From Neisseria macacae ATCC 33926 (lineage in GTDB: Bacteria > Pseudomonadota > Gammaproteobacteria > Burkholderiales > Neisseriaceae): a DNA stretch of 64,000 nt. Position 1 is the stretch's first letter. Every line of letters begins with the position of its first letter. Made by a program: the position numbers and the translations under genes. The notes beneath the pieces were generated by a model. That model saw nothing but the letters and a program-made list of their open reading frames with translations, was not told the DNA's origin and made no database searches. This document shows positions 8,151 to 17,586 of the stretch, in pieces. The stretch covers positions 372,001 through 436,000 of the forward strand of contig NZ_CP094241.1 of the NCBI RefSeq assembly GCF_022749495.1, read 5' to 3'.

Positions 8151-8528
8151 ATGGTTTATGAAAAACAATTGGTTTTCCTAAAAAAATCAAAGAATCTCTA
8201 TGTTTACATTTATGAGTGGATTGATCTATTAGATTTTTGCAAAGTTAGCAATTTAAATCCACAGGATGAAGAGTATCAAATTATTACTACAGCTTTTAGG
8301 CATGCCGGTTGGAAAGGGGATGGTGTTTTAACAGAAATTTGGATTCCTCCTTTTGCTGTTGGAGCCATTTTAGAAGAACCTATCAATTACTCTGATGAGC
8401 TATGGAAGTCATGGCAGAATGGATTAATTTTATGGCATGTGAAACAGAGGGAGGATGGTTTATCTTTCATCGGTTCACCTAAAAAATTATTAATCCCTGA
8501 TGTTGGGATAGATAAAGTTACTGTTTGA
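8151..8528 (+). CDS. Hypothetical protein, candidate orphan immunity protein
   Basis: A 125-residue soluble protein with a conserved-looking centre (AGWKGDGVLTEIWIPPFAVG, about 59-78) and Trp-rich C-terminal half. No known domain is recognised. Base composition is AT-rich like its neighbours. It lies between another orphan gene and the vgrG leader, as one of a string of small genes typical of polymorphic-toxin immunity arrays. No clear ribosome-binding site is seen. Confidence 0.5.
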   Translation: MVYEKQLVFLKKSKNLYVYIYEWIDLLDFCKVSNLNPQDEEYQIITTAFRHAGWKGDGVLTEIWIPPFAVGAILEEPINYSDELWKSWQNGLILWHVKQREDGLSFIGSPKKLLIPDVGIDKVTV

Positions 8529-8542
8529 TTATTATAAAGTGA

Positions 8543-8600
8543 GTTAATATTTAGAGAGATTGAAATTTTTGAGAAATTAGGTGCATTCTCTTTATAAGTT
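8543..8600 (+). pseudogene. Tail remnant of the island lipoprotein gene
   Basis: About 58 bases match the 3' end of the lipoprotein gene at 17587-18384 (18331-18390), including the stretch encoding VEILEKLG, and continue into the same DUS hairpin. The frame is broken by a TAG. This shows that a second copy of that lipoprotein once lay directly left of vgrG. Confidence 0.7.
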
Positions 8601-8604
8601 GTTA

Positions 8605-8640
8605 AAAGGTCGTCTGAAAACCTCCATTCAGACGACCTTT
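8605..8640 (+). terminator. DUS inverted-pair terminator
   Basis: AAAGGTCGTCTGAA and its complement with an 8-base loop. It belongs to the lost lipoprotein copy and insulates vgrG from upstream transcription. Confidence 0.7.
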
Positions 8641-8643
8641 CTA

Positions 8644-8721
8644 CCGTTTATCCCATTTGCTTTACCGTTGATGACGTTCAAGTTACCATACGAACCTCAT
8701 TGTCATCTTTAAATTCAACGC
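8644..8721 (+). promoter_or_regulatory. vgrG leader, duplicated at 5532-5607
   Basis: A 78-base segment conserved in two places in the island, ending at the vgrG start. Conservation of non-coding sequence suggests it carries the promoter. I cannot assign -35/-10 boxes with confidence, and no Shine-Dalgarno is visible before the ATG at 8723. Confidence 0.5.
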
Positions 8722-8722
8722 C

Positions 8723-11542
8723 ATGACTGCCCGCCAATCCTACCATCTCACCTTCGCCCGTTTCTCCCCGTCACTCTCTGTTCGTTCTTTCACCGCCTCC
8801 GAAGCCGCCAACACCGCCTACCGCGTCGAAATCACCGCCACTTCCACCGATTCCTCCTTGCCGCTCTCTTCCTATCTCAACCAGCGCGCAGCGTTTGAAA
8901 TCCGTCCGCAGGAGGCCGTATTGTCCGAAGTCGCCGCCGCCTTTTCAGCCGGTTCGGACGAGTCTCCGGCGAAACAATGGCAGGGCATCGTGACTTCGTG
9001 TGAGAAGCTGTCCGTCTCCAAGGATGAAACCGTTTACCGCTTTGTTTTAGAGCCGCGCTTCGCGGCTTTAAAACATTTCCAATCCTCCCGACTGTTTCAA
9101 AACCAAACCGTCCCCGACATCGTTGCCGCCGTCTTCAAACACCACGGCTTCTCCGGTGTCGACTACCGTTTCCAAAAAAGCCGCAGCTACACCGTCCGCG
9201 AGTATGTGACCCAGTATCTCGAAAGCGACTTTGCCTTTATCAACCGTCTGTGTGAAGAAGAAGGCATTTGGTATGCCTTCGAACAGCATGAACAACATGG
9301 CGACGTAGTCGTCTTTGGCGACAGTTCCGAACACTACTTCCGCGACCAAAGCCTGCCCGTTTCTTACCGCCCCCATGCCGGACTGGAAAGCGTCGGTACC
9401 GAAGCACTGTTCAACCTCAGCATCCGCCACAACCCCATCGTCGAAGGCATACGCAGTGCCGACTACAACTACCGCACCGCCGATACCGACCTCTTTGCCG
9501 AAACCGACAACAAACAGTCCGAAGAATCTGCCGACAACACCGTCTTATTGGGCAAACAGCAAAACTGGGGCCTCCATCCCAAAACCCCCGACGAAGCCAA
9601 AGTTCAGACGACCCTGTTGAACGAAGCCGTCCTCTGCCGCCAAACCGTCGCCAACGGCAGCGGCAACGTCGTCTCCATGGCGCCGATGAAAGTGTTCCAA
9701 ACCGATACCGCCTTCCCCGAAGCACCCGACGGCTGGCTGGTACTCAGTATGGAACACAGCGGCAGCCGCGATACCGCCTATACCCATACCTTTACCGCCA
9801 TACCCGCCCAACACGCCTTCCGTCCCGAACGCACCACCCCGCGTCCGCATATCGCCGGCACACTGCCCGCACGGGTGACCGCAGCAGAGAACTGTACCTA
9901 CGCCTACATCGACGACATGGGACGCTACCGCGTCAAACTGCCGTTTGATTTGGACGAATGGAGCCCCGGCGGCGAAAGCCGTCCCGTCCGACTCGCTAAA
10001 CCCTATGCCGGTCCCGAATACGGCATCCACTTCCCATTACACGAAGGCACCGAAGTCATGCTGTCCTTCGTCCAAGGCAACCCCGACCGTCCGTATATCT
10101 CCGGCGTCATGCACGACAGCGCCCATCCCGACCACATTCCTGCCGATTGGAACACAAGGAACGTCATCCGTACCTGGGCGAACAACAAACTCAGGATGGA
10201 AGACCAAAAAGGTCAGGAACACATCAAACTCGCCACCGACTACCAAAAATCCCAACTCAACCTCGGCCACATCGTCGACTCAAGTCGGGAAAAACGTGGA
10301 GAAAACGGCGAAGGCTTCGAACTCAGAACCGACGGCTGGGGCGCGGTACGGGCGGGTAAAGGCATATTGATCAGCGCAGATGCTCAGGGTAAAGCAGATG
10401 GAAATGTCTTGGATATGGAGGCTGCAATCAAGCAGTTGAAAGAAGCCCTAGACATGGCGCAAGGATTGGCAAAAGCAGCCAAACGAGCGGAGATTCCCTT
10501 GGGAGATCAAGAATCGTCTGGTTCCAGTAAAAATCTGATGGAGCAAGGAGAAAATTATGGTAATGGAGTCTCAGTAGACCTGGATGCTGATGGTTTGAAA
10601 AGTGCAGGTTTAATTGCCAGTGCTCCTGCTGGAATCGTATTGAGTACCCCAAAGGATGTGCAAGCCAGTGCCACTGAAAACATTATGCATACAGCAGGTA
10701 ATAACATTCATAATAGTGCATTTAAAAAATTCACTGTTGCTGCCGGCGAGGTAATTCGAATGTTCGCGCAGACGCTGGGTATCAAAATGGTTGCATCCAA
10801 AGGAGATGTAGTGTTGCAGGCGCAGCAGGACAATATCACTGCTGCTGCGGCTAAAGATGTCCGAATCGAAAGTGTCAATGGCGAAGTAATTATTTCTGCA
10901 GCTAAAAAGCTTACTTTAGTTTGTGATGGTTCATACATCACAATTGGAGGAGGACAGGTTGAAATTGGAACACCTGGGCAGATTATCAACAAATCATCCG
11001 CTTGGCAGAAAGTCGGTCCTGCCAGTCAATCCATCCAAAGCTCTATGCCCAAAGCAGCCAAAGGGCAGTTGGAATTGCATCATTTTTATAATATGGAACA
11101 TCAACCAGGTGTCAAAGGTGGTAAATTTACCGTTACCGATAGTAGTGGTCAAGTTCGTACTGGTCTATTGGATGACATAGGTCGTGCTATTGTCAGTGGG
11201 CTGGCAGAGGGGGCTGCAAAGGTAGTTTATCATCCAGACCCAAGGAATGGGCATGAAGAAGCTGATATTAATAAGGAAGCTTTTGAAATTAACTCTTTCA
11301 TTGAGCAAGAGAAGGTCAGCAACATAAAGGAACAGATCAATCAGTTTAAGCAGGCTGCAGAATCTGTTTCTTCCCTAGTTAACAGTGCAAAAGACATCAA
11401 TCCGTCACAAGCATTAAAACAACTCAGTAGTCAGGTTAAGACAGAGGCAGTTAAACAGGTACGTCAACATCTGGAAAAAAGTCTTAAAAATACCGTAACG
11501 CAGTCTTTATCTGAAACAGTCAAACACACATTTAAGAAATAA
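8723..11542 (+). CDS. vgrG: Type VI secretion spike protein VgrG with C-terminal TTR-like extension
   Basis: 939 residues. Residues 1-~390 form the gp27-like hub (YHLTFARFSP…, RAAFEIR, YVTQYLESDFAFINRLCEEEGIWYAF, HFPLHEGTEV). Residues ~390-475 are the gp5-like OB fold (GRYRVKLPFDLDEW, VQGNPDRPYISGVMHD), followed by the DUF2345-type needle. After about residue 783 comes LELHHFYNMEHQP with GKFTVTDSSGQVRTGLLDDIG, matching the transthyretin-like domain that docks effectors on some VgrGs. A Gln/Lys-rich helical tail ends the protein. It sits 10 bp before the Rhs gene, so the two should be co-translated and delivered together. No Hcp, sheath, TssM or ClpV genes are in the window, nor any DUF4123/DUF1795-type adaptor gene next to it. 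The first ~570 codons are GC-rich like the chromosome; the last ~370 are AT-richer, suggesting a swapped 3' end. Confidence 0.93.
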   Translation: MTARQSYHLTFARFSPSLSVRSFTASEAANTAYRVEITATSTDSSLPLSSYLNQRAAFEIRPQEAVLSEVAAAFSAGSDESPAKQWQGIVTSCEKLSVSKDETVYRFVLEPRFAALKHFQSSRLFQNQTVPDIVAAVFKHHGFSGVDYRFQKSRSYTVREYVTQYLESDFAFINRLCEEEGIWYAFEQHEQHGDVVVFGDSSEHYFRDQSLPVSYRPHAGLESVGTEALFNLSIRHNPIVEGIRSADYNYRTADTDLFAETDNKQSEESADNTVLLGKQQNWGLHPKTPDEAKVQTTLLNEAVLCRQTVANGSGNVVSMAPMKVFQTDTAFPEAPDGWLVLSMEHSGSRDTAYTHTFTAIPAQHAFRPERTTPRPHIAGTLPARVTAAENCTYAYIDDMGRYRVKLPFDLDEWSPGGESRPVRLAKPYAGPEYGIHFPLHEGTEVMLSFVQGNPDRPYISGVMHDSAHPDHIPADWNTRNVIRTWANNKLRMEDQKGQEHIKLATDYQKSQLNLGHIVDSSREKRGENGEGFELRTDGWGAVRAGKGILISADAQGKADGNVLDMEAAIKQLKEALDMAQGLAKAAKRAEIPLGDQESSGSSKNLMEQGENYGNGVSVDLDADGLKSAGLIASAPAGIVLSTPKDVQASATENIMHTAGNNIHNSAFKKFTVAAGEVIRMFAQTLGIKMVASKGDVVLQAQQDNITAAAAKDVRIESVNGEVIISAAKKLTLVCDGSYITIGGGQVEIGTPGQIINKSSAWQKVGPASQSIQSSMPKAAKGQLELHHFYNMEHQPGVKGGKFTVTDSSGQVRTGLLDDIGRAIVSGLAEGAAKVVYHPDPRNGHEEADINKEAFEINSFIEQEKVSNIKEQINQFKQAAESVSSLVNSAKDINPSQALKQLSSQVKTEAVKQVRQHLEKSLKNTVTQSLSETVKHTFKK

Positions 11543-11552
11543 GGAGTTCCTC

Positions 11553-14500
11553 ATGTCAACACCACAAACAAGATCAGCAGTTGGCCCAGCATCCGCTTTC
11601 AAAGGTGACGCCACTAGAGGAGTGAACAGATTTGATAAATGGTTAAGAGATATCTCAAGCGGGGTAGTTACTCTGGATAAATTGGCCGTTGTTGCTGGAG
11701 CTGTGCCAGTAATTGGTAATGCGATGGCAGTTGTTGATACGGTTTTTTCTATTAAAGAAATAGTAGAAAAACCTAAAGCCGATATGGTTGATTGGATTAA
11801 TCTGGCTATTAATATTATTGGCATCATTCCTGGTGGAAATACAGCCAGAACTGCAGCAAATGTAACCGTTCGTCCAATGCTGAAATATGCTAAACCTATA
11901 TTAAATCAAAGTGGTGCAGTTCTTTCTGAAGCAGCTATTAGTGCCATAATTAATCATATTTCTGCTGGTCACAAGGGTGATATAGAAAAATTTTTAGAGA
12001 CTTATAAAAGTGGGCTGTCTAAATTGCTGCAAACGATTGGCAGTCATGCACAGAACACACTAAACAAAACGGCTACCGCATTTGAAACAATTGCATCAGG
12101 GAAAATATTCGATACAGCACAGCTGCATCGAAGAGCCTCACAAGCATTTAATAATGGAACTGTTTTTACTCCAGAGGGACGAAACCTCTACCTACTTTCA
12201 GCCAGTTATAAAGGGGAAGCTGTTGTTAAAGATAAAATCAATGCGGCAGTGGCTTCGATGGTTCCTGACAAGATTAAAAGTAAGCTTAAAATAATTGCAC
12301 AGTCATTAAGAGCAAACGGTCTTAGGGTCAATAATTATATCGTTGGAACAGCAGCCTCTTTGTTTAAGCTGTTTGAGTTGATACTGGCGGCTGTTAGGAA
12401 GCGGAAGGCGAAGAGGTTATCTACCAGTGTGCCAGGTAAAAATAAGCATCACAAAGATAATAAACGCATGGAGTCAGCAGACAAGCAGGAACATGGTAAA
12501 AATAAATCGGCTCCTAGCAAAAATTGTTGTGGTACTCTCGGCTCATCTAGGAAGTCCATCGATTTTGCTACCGGACAGGAAACCTTTACCCATACTGACT
12601 TTACCTTGCCCGGCATTATGCCGATAAGCTGGAGCCGCACTTACTGCTCCGGTCTTATTACCTATGAAAAAGGTGAATTAGGCGCGCGTTGGATTACCCC
12701 TTATACTTCCCGGATTGGTATTCGTAAAAACGAGCTGCTATACCATACTACGGACGGTAGGGCAGTTTCCTTTCCGCTGTTGGAAGTTGGTAGAGCCTGG
12801 CATCACCCCATAGAAGATTTTACCCTTGCGCGTATAGACAAAGACCTGCTGACCCTTAATGTTGGCAAAGATTTGTTGGAAATCTATGAACGTGACGGCA
12901 ATAGTTTCCGCTTGAGTGCAATCAAAGACCGCAACGGCAATGCACTGGGCTTCCATTACAGCGGTAGCCGTCTGATTGCTGTCAACGACAGCAATGGTCA
13001 TACTATCGGCATCAGTTACAACGAGCAAGGTAAAATCAGCCGTATCGAACTCTTAGGAGAGAATCCGCGCCTACTCGCCGCATATGAATACAGCGCCGAA
13101 GGCGATCTTGTCCACGCCACCGACGAGGCTGGAGATGTGCGCGAATATACCTACCGTCAACATCTGGTTACTCGTTACAGCGACCGCACCGGGCGTGGGG
13201 TCAATCTTGAATGGAGCGGCCGCCGCCACAGGGCTAAATGTATACGCGAATATAACGATGACGGCAGCGAAGAACTCAAGCTCGAATGGAGTAAAGACAT
13301 TCGGGAAACCACTGTAACCGATGCTTACGGTCATTCCACCATTTACTACTATGACTATGAAGGTTACACCTACCGCATCATTTACCCTGATTCCACCGAA
13401 GAATGGTTCTACCGTGATGACCGTAAAAACATCTTCTGTCATATTCACCCTGATGGCAGTGAAGACCAATATGAATATGACGAAAGGGATAATATACTTG
13501 AGCACATCAGAGCCGATGGTAGTGTTGTTTCTTTTGAATACGATGCCGACAATAATTTGACAGCCGTTACCGATCCTGAGGGACACCGCTGGTTGCGTCA
13601 ATATGATGTCAAGGGCAACATGATTCTCGAAATAGACCCCGAAGAGAACGAAACCCGCTATCGCTACAATGATGCAGGCTTACCGATAGAAATCACCGAC
13701 GCACTTGGTGGCATTAAAACCCTGACTTGGACGAAGGATGGACAAATCTCGAGTCATACCGACTGCTCCGGCTATACCAGCCGCTGGCAATATGATGACA
13801 GAGGCCGTCTGCAAACCCAAACCGATGCCGAAGGCAACAGCACACACTATAGCTATGATTCAAGGGGCAATCCCGAGGCTGTGATCCAAGCAGACGGCAC
13901 GAGGGAATCCTACCTGCATGATGCGGAAGGCAGATTGCTTGAGCATACCGATCCGCTCAAGCAAAGCACCCGCTATACCTACGACAAAGGCGGCCGTCTC
14001 TTCATCCGTACCGATGCGCTCGGACAACAAGTCCAATACCGATACGATCTAAACAGCCACTTGGTTGGGCTGCTGAACCAAAACGGCGATCTTTACGGAT
14101 TACGCTACAATAGCGTCGGTGCGCTGACCGAAGAAAAAGGCTTTGACGGTAAAATCACCCGCTACCATTACACCCAAGGAAGCGGCGTACTCGAACGCAT
14201 AGACGAAGCCGGTACCATCACTAAGCTGGACTACGACCCCGCCGGCCGTATCGAAAGCCGCAGCATCCTTGTGACCGATGAAAACGGCGAGACACACGAA
14301 ACCGACAAAGAAAACTACGCCTATGACTCAAGCGGCAGGCTGGCAGGAACCCAAAACGCCCACAGCCGCCACCAATACTTCTACGACAAGCTCGGCAACC
14401 TTATCAGGGAATACCGCCACGACAGCTTGGACGGCACAGCCCGAAGCCACGTCTGGCATCACCGCTACGACGCATTGGGCAACCGTACCGAAACCATCCG

Positions 14501-16151
14501 TCCCGACGGACAGCGTATCGGTTACCTCCACTATGGCAGCGGCCACCTGCACGGCATTACCCTCAACCGTAATGAAATAGCCGCCTTTGAACGCGACAAA
14601 CTACACCGCGAAACCGAACGCACCTTTGGCAAACATATCCGCCAAGAAACACAATACGACCCAATGGGCAGAATCCTGCAGCAAATCCACAACCGCAGCC
14701 GGCGCGAATACGGCTATGATGCCGCCGGACAACTGACCCATATCCAAAGCAGAGGAGGTCAAACCCAATACCGCTACGATCCCATCGGCAGGCTGATCGC
14801 CGCCGTCACTCCCGACTTTAGCGAAACCTTCGCCTTTGACCCCGCCGACAACCGTCTCGACCTAAGCGGCAACAAACAAGACCATACAGGCCAAACAAAC
14901 AGCCAAGAAAAACCGTCCTTAAACAAAGTCTGGGGCAACCTGCTTAAAGAGTACGCAGGTGTACACTACGACTACGACCAACGCGGCAACCTGATCCGCA
15001 AAACCCGCAACGGCGAAACCACAGACTACCATTGGAACGGCTACAACCAACTCATTAAAATAAAAAACCGCAACGGCAGCACCGAATACCGCTACGACCC
15101 CTTGGGCAGGCGTACCGCTAAAATCCGCAACGGAGAAACCACCGTCTACCACTGGCAGGAAGACACCCTTGCCATCGAAAGCACAAACGGACAAAATACC
15201 CATTACCTGTTCGAGCCCGGTACATTCGAACCGTTGGCGCAATTTCAGACGACCTCGCCGATAGGCATAGAAAGGGAAGATAAACCCGCCGAGCCGTACA
15301 GCTACGATCCCGAAACCGATCCGCTGCTGAAAATCCCGCCCGAACCCCAAGAGCAGTCCGAAGTGCAGCCCGATTTGGTTTATTACCAACTCGACCATCT
15401 CGGTACGCCGATTGCAGCACACAATGCAAAAGGCGAAGCCGTATGGACGGCGGAATACGAAGCATGGGGTAGAATCCGTAACGAAACCGTTTCAGACGAC
15501 CTCAAAGCCAACATCCCGTTCCGCTTCCAAGGTCAGTATTACGACGAAGAAAGCGGGCAGCACTACAACCGTTTCCGCTATTACGACCCTGAAATCGGGC
15601 GGTTTGTAAGTCAGGATCCGATTGGGTTGATGGGTGGGATAAATGTTTATATTTATGCTTCTAATCCAATAGAATGGGTTGATCCATTTGGATTGGCATC
15701 AAAATCTAGTTTTGCAGTTCGACATGGTCCTAGTGCTCCACAAAAAATAAATGGTAAATTTCCTATAAATTCATGTTTTGCAGGTAAAACTATGACCATG
15801 AAAGATGTTAATCAAAATATTTTAAAAAAATACCCAGGATTATCATCAAAATATCAACATGGGGTTCCTTTTAATATGATGGGATTCCCAGATTTTTCCA
15901 GATATGCAATAAGAACAGTTAATTTACCCGGAGGGTTTATTTCAGATAGTAAAGATTTTAGTCAAGCAAATAGAATAGCATTTGGCAATAGTAATAATTA
16001 TAAGGATAAAGGAAATATGATAATAGATGGCAAGAAATACATTTGGCATCATACAGAAAAAAATGGAAAAATTCAGTTGATTCCATATGATCTTCATGAT
16101 GCAATTAAACATACTGGTGGTGCTGCGATATGTGGAACAAGAAAACGTTAA
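11553..16151 (+). CDS. Rhs polymorphic toxin with WHH nuclease tip
   Basis: 1532 residues. The start has a strong AAGGAG at 11541-11546. Residues 1-~330 form a non-repeat N-terminal region with two hydrophobic segments (about 44-66 and 81-94), as in Rhs effectors that carry their own membrane-translocation domain; no PAAR motif is seen. DUF6531 begins near CCGTLGSSRKSIDFATGQET (about 325-344). YD/RHS repeats fill ~400-1370. The core ends with RYYDPEIGRFVSQDP and the self-cleavage-type WVDPFGL (DP at residue 1377). The 151-residue tip ends KKYIWHH (WHH at 1498-1500), then IQLIPYDLHDAIKHTGG, the WHH variant of the HNH/endonuclease VII fold, so it probably cuts DNA. The tip is much AT-richer than the core. 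SUKH immunity follows. Confidence 0.92.
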   Translation: MSTPQTRSAVGPASAFKGDATRGVNRFDKWLRDISSGVVTLDKLAVVAGAVPVIGNAMAVVDTVFSIKEIVEKPKADMVDWINLAINIIGIIPGGNTARTAANVTVRPMLKYAKPILNQSGAVLSEAAISAIINHISAGHKGDIEKFLETYKSGLSKLLQTIGSHAQNTLNKTATAFETIASGKIFDTAQLHRRASQAFNNGTVFTPEGRNLYLLSASYKGEAVVKDKINAAVASMVPDKIKSKLKIIAQSLRANGLRVNNYIVGTAASLFKLFELILAAVRKRKAKRLSTSVPGKNKHHKDNKRMESADKQEHGKNKSAPSKNCCGTLGSSRKSIDFATGQETFTHTDFTLPGIMPISWSRTYCSGLITYEKGELGARWITPYTSRIGIRKNELLYHTTDGRAVSFPLLEVGRAWHHPIEDFTLARIDKDLLTLNVGKDLLEIYERDGNSFRLSAIKDRNGNALGFHYSGSRLIAVNDSNGHTIGISYNEQGKISRIELLGENPRLLAAYEYSAEGDLVHATDEAGDVREYTYRQHLVTRYSDRTGRGVNLEWSGRRHRAKCIREYNDDGSEELKLEWSKDIRETTVTDAYGHSTIYYYDYEGYTYRIIYPDSTEEWFYRDDRKNIFCHIHPDGSEDQYEYDERDNILEHIRADGSVVSFEYDADNNLTAVTDPEGHRWLRQYDVKGNMILEIDPEENETRYRYNDAGLPIEITDALGGIKTLTWTKDGQISSHTDCSGYTSRWQYDDRGRLQTQTDAEGNSTHYSYDSRGNPEAVIQADGTRESYLHDAEGRLLEHTDPLKQSTRYTYDKGGRLFIRTDALGQQVQYRYDLNSHLVGLLNQNGDLYGLRYNSVGALTEEKGFDGKITRYHYTQGSGVLERIDEAGTITKLDYDPAGRIESRSILVTDENGETHETDKENYAYDSSGRLAGTQNAHSRHQYFYDKLGNLIREYRHDSLDGTARSHVWHHRYDALGNRTETIRPDGQRIGYLHYGSGHLHGITLNRNEIAAFERDKLHRETERTFGKHIRQETQYDPMGRILQQIHNRSRREYGYDAAGQLTHIQSRGGQTQYRYDPIGRLIAAVTPDFSETFAFDPADNRLDLSGNKQDHTGQTNSQEKPSLNKVWGNLLKEYAGVHYDYDQRGNLIRKTRNGETTDYHWNGYNQLIKIKNRNGSTEYRYDPLGRRTAKIRNGETTVYHWQEDTLAIESTNGQNTHYLFEPGTFEPLAQFQTTSPIGIEREDKPAEPYSYDPETDPLLKIPPEPQEQSEVQPDLVYYQLDHLGTPIAAHNAKGEAVWTAEYEAWGRIRNETVSDDLKANIPFRFQGQYYDEESGQHYNRFRYYDPEIGRFVSQDPIGLMGGINVYIYASNPIEWVDPFGLASKSSFAVRHGPSAPQKINGKFPINSCFAGKTMTMKDVNQNILKKYPGLSSKYQHGVPFNMMGFPDFSRYAIRTVNLPGGFISDSKDFSQANRIAFGNSNNYKDKGNMIIDGKKYIWHHTEKNGKIQLIPYDLHDAIKHTGGAAICGTRKR

Positions 16152-16172
16152 TATTAATTTATGGAGTATAAA

Positions 16173-16706
16173 ATGGTTGAAATTTTAAAATTTGGTAAGT
16201 CAGAAGAAGAAATTAAAGATTTAGAGAGCAATGAAGGTCAGTTAAGTAAGAAAGCTATCAAAAGGTATCTATTTTTAAATGCCCATCAAACAGCTTCATG
16301 TGATGATATTTTAAAATTTGAAAATGAGCATAATTTATTATTACCAGATGAATATAAGGAATTTTTAGAAAAACATAATGGAGGAATACCAAATAATAGT
16401 TGTTTTTTAGATGGTAGGGTTTTAAATTTCTTTTTTGGATTGTTTAATAATCCTAAATTAGAAGAATCTATTGAGTGGCATTTAAATATGTACAATGATA
16501 GATATCCATCATCCATGTTACCTATTGCATCTGCAGGAGGTGGGGATTTAATTTTAATTGGCATAAAAGACGAGTATATATCTAAAATATTTTACTGGTC
16601 TCATGATTTTGAGGCAGAGGAAAGTGGAATTCAATATTTTGAAAATATTGAATGCGTTTCAAATAATTTAAACGATTTTTTGAGTATGCTTACATCTGAA
16701 TGCTAA
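16173..16706 (+). CDS. SMI1/KNR4 (SUKH) family immunity protein
   Basis: 177 residues from the ATG at 16173, which has GGAG at 16163-16166, six bases upstream; an in-frame ATG at 16161 lies inside that site and is unlikely to be used. The SUKH signature is seen in LLLPDEYKEFLEKHNGGIPN (about 58-77), followed by a beta-rich region ending GGDLILIGIKDEYISKIFYW. SUKH proteins bind and neutralise nuclease toxins, and they are a common partner of WHH/HNH tips. It begins 21 bp after the rhs stop, which fixes it as the cognate antitoxin. It shares the AT-rich composition of the tip, so tip and immunity probably moved as a unit. Confidence 0.9.
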   Translation: MVEILKFGKSEEEIKDLESNEGQLSKKAIKRYLFLNAHQTASCDDILKFENEHNLLLPDEYKEFLEKHNGGIPNNSCFLDGRVLNFFFGLFNNPKLEESIEWHLNMYNDRYPSSMLPIASAGGGDLILIGIKDEYISKIFYWSHDFEAEESGIQYFENIECVSNNLNDFLSMLTSEC

Positions 16707-16751
16707 TTGTTTTCTTAATATAAGAATACTAAAATTCTTTCATTGATATTT

Positions 16752-17458
16752 GGAATGGCTTGAATCAACTCATTAAAATAGAAAACCGCAACGGCAGTAC
16801 CGAATACCGCTACGATCCGTTGGGCAGGCGTACCGCCAAAATCCGCAACGGAGAAATCACCGTCTACCACTGGCAGGAAGACACCCTTGCCATCGAAAGC
16901 ACAAACGGACAAAACACCCATTACCTGTTCGAACCCGGTACATTCGAACCGCTGGCGCAATTTCAGACGACCTCGCCGATAGGCATAGAAAGGGAAGACA
17001 AACCTGCCGAACCCTACAGCTACGACCCCGAAACCGATCCGCTGCTGAAAATCCCGCCCGAACCCCAAGGGCAGTCCGAAGTGCAGCCCGAATTGGTTTA
17101 TTACCAACTCGACCATCTCGGCACACCGATTGCCGCGCACAATGCAAAAGGCGAAGCCGTATGGACGGTCGAATACGAAGCATGGGGCAGAATCCGTAAC
17201 GAAACCGTTTCAGACGACCTCAAAGCCAACATCCCGTTCCGCTTCCAAGGTCAGTATTACGACGAAGAAAGCGGGCTGCACTACAACCGTTTCCGGTATT
17301 ACGACCCTGAAATCGGGCGGTTTGTAAGTCAAGATCCGATTTGGTTGAAAGGCGGGGGAAATTTGTATGCCTATGTTGTCAACCCGACTTTATGGATTGA
17401 TCCATTGGGATTGGATCATAGAAGTGTTTTCTGGAAAGCTGAGACTTTTGCAAAATAG
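16752..17458 (+). pseudogene. Displaced rhs 3' cassette with truncated tip
   Basis: Near-identical to the end of the Rhs core (16752-17400 against about 15032-15680). It is open from the Met at 16760 for 232 codons: NRNGSTEYRYDPLGRR, LVYYQLDHLGTPIAAHNAKG, RYYDPEIGRFVSQDP, then WIDPLGL. Only 14 residues of tip follow before a stop. It has no Rhs N-terminus and no credible ribosome-binding site, so it is an orphan tip left when the current tip was inserted. Its two uptake sequences (16962-16973 and 17209-17220) are intact. It could return by recombination with the upstream core. Confidence 0.9.
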
Positions 17459-17586
17459 ACAATACAAAATATGGAAATAACATTATTCATGGTAAAATTG
17501 TTTGGAAAAATTTTTAGATAACCTTCCATCTTTTATAGTTATTCACGCTGCCAGTATTCAGATGATGTTTTTTTAAAAGGAATTTT

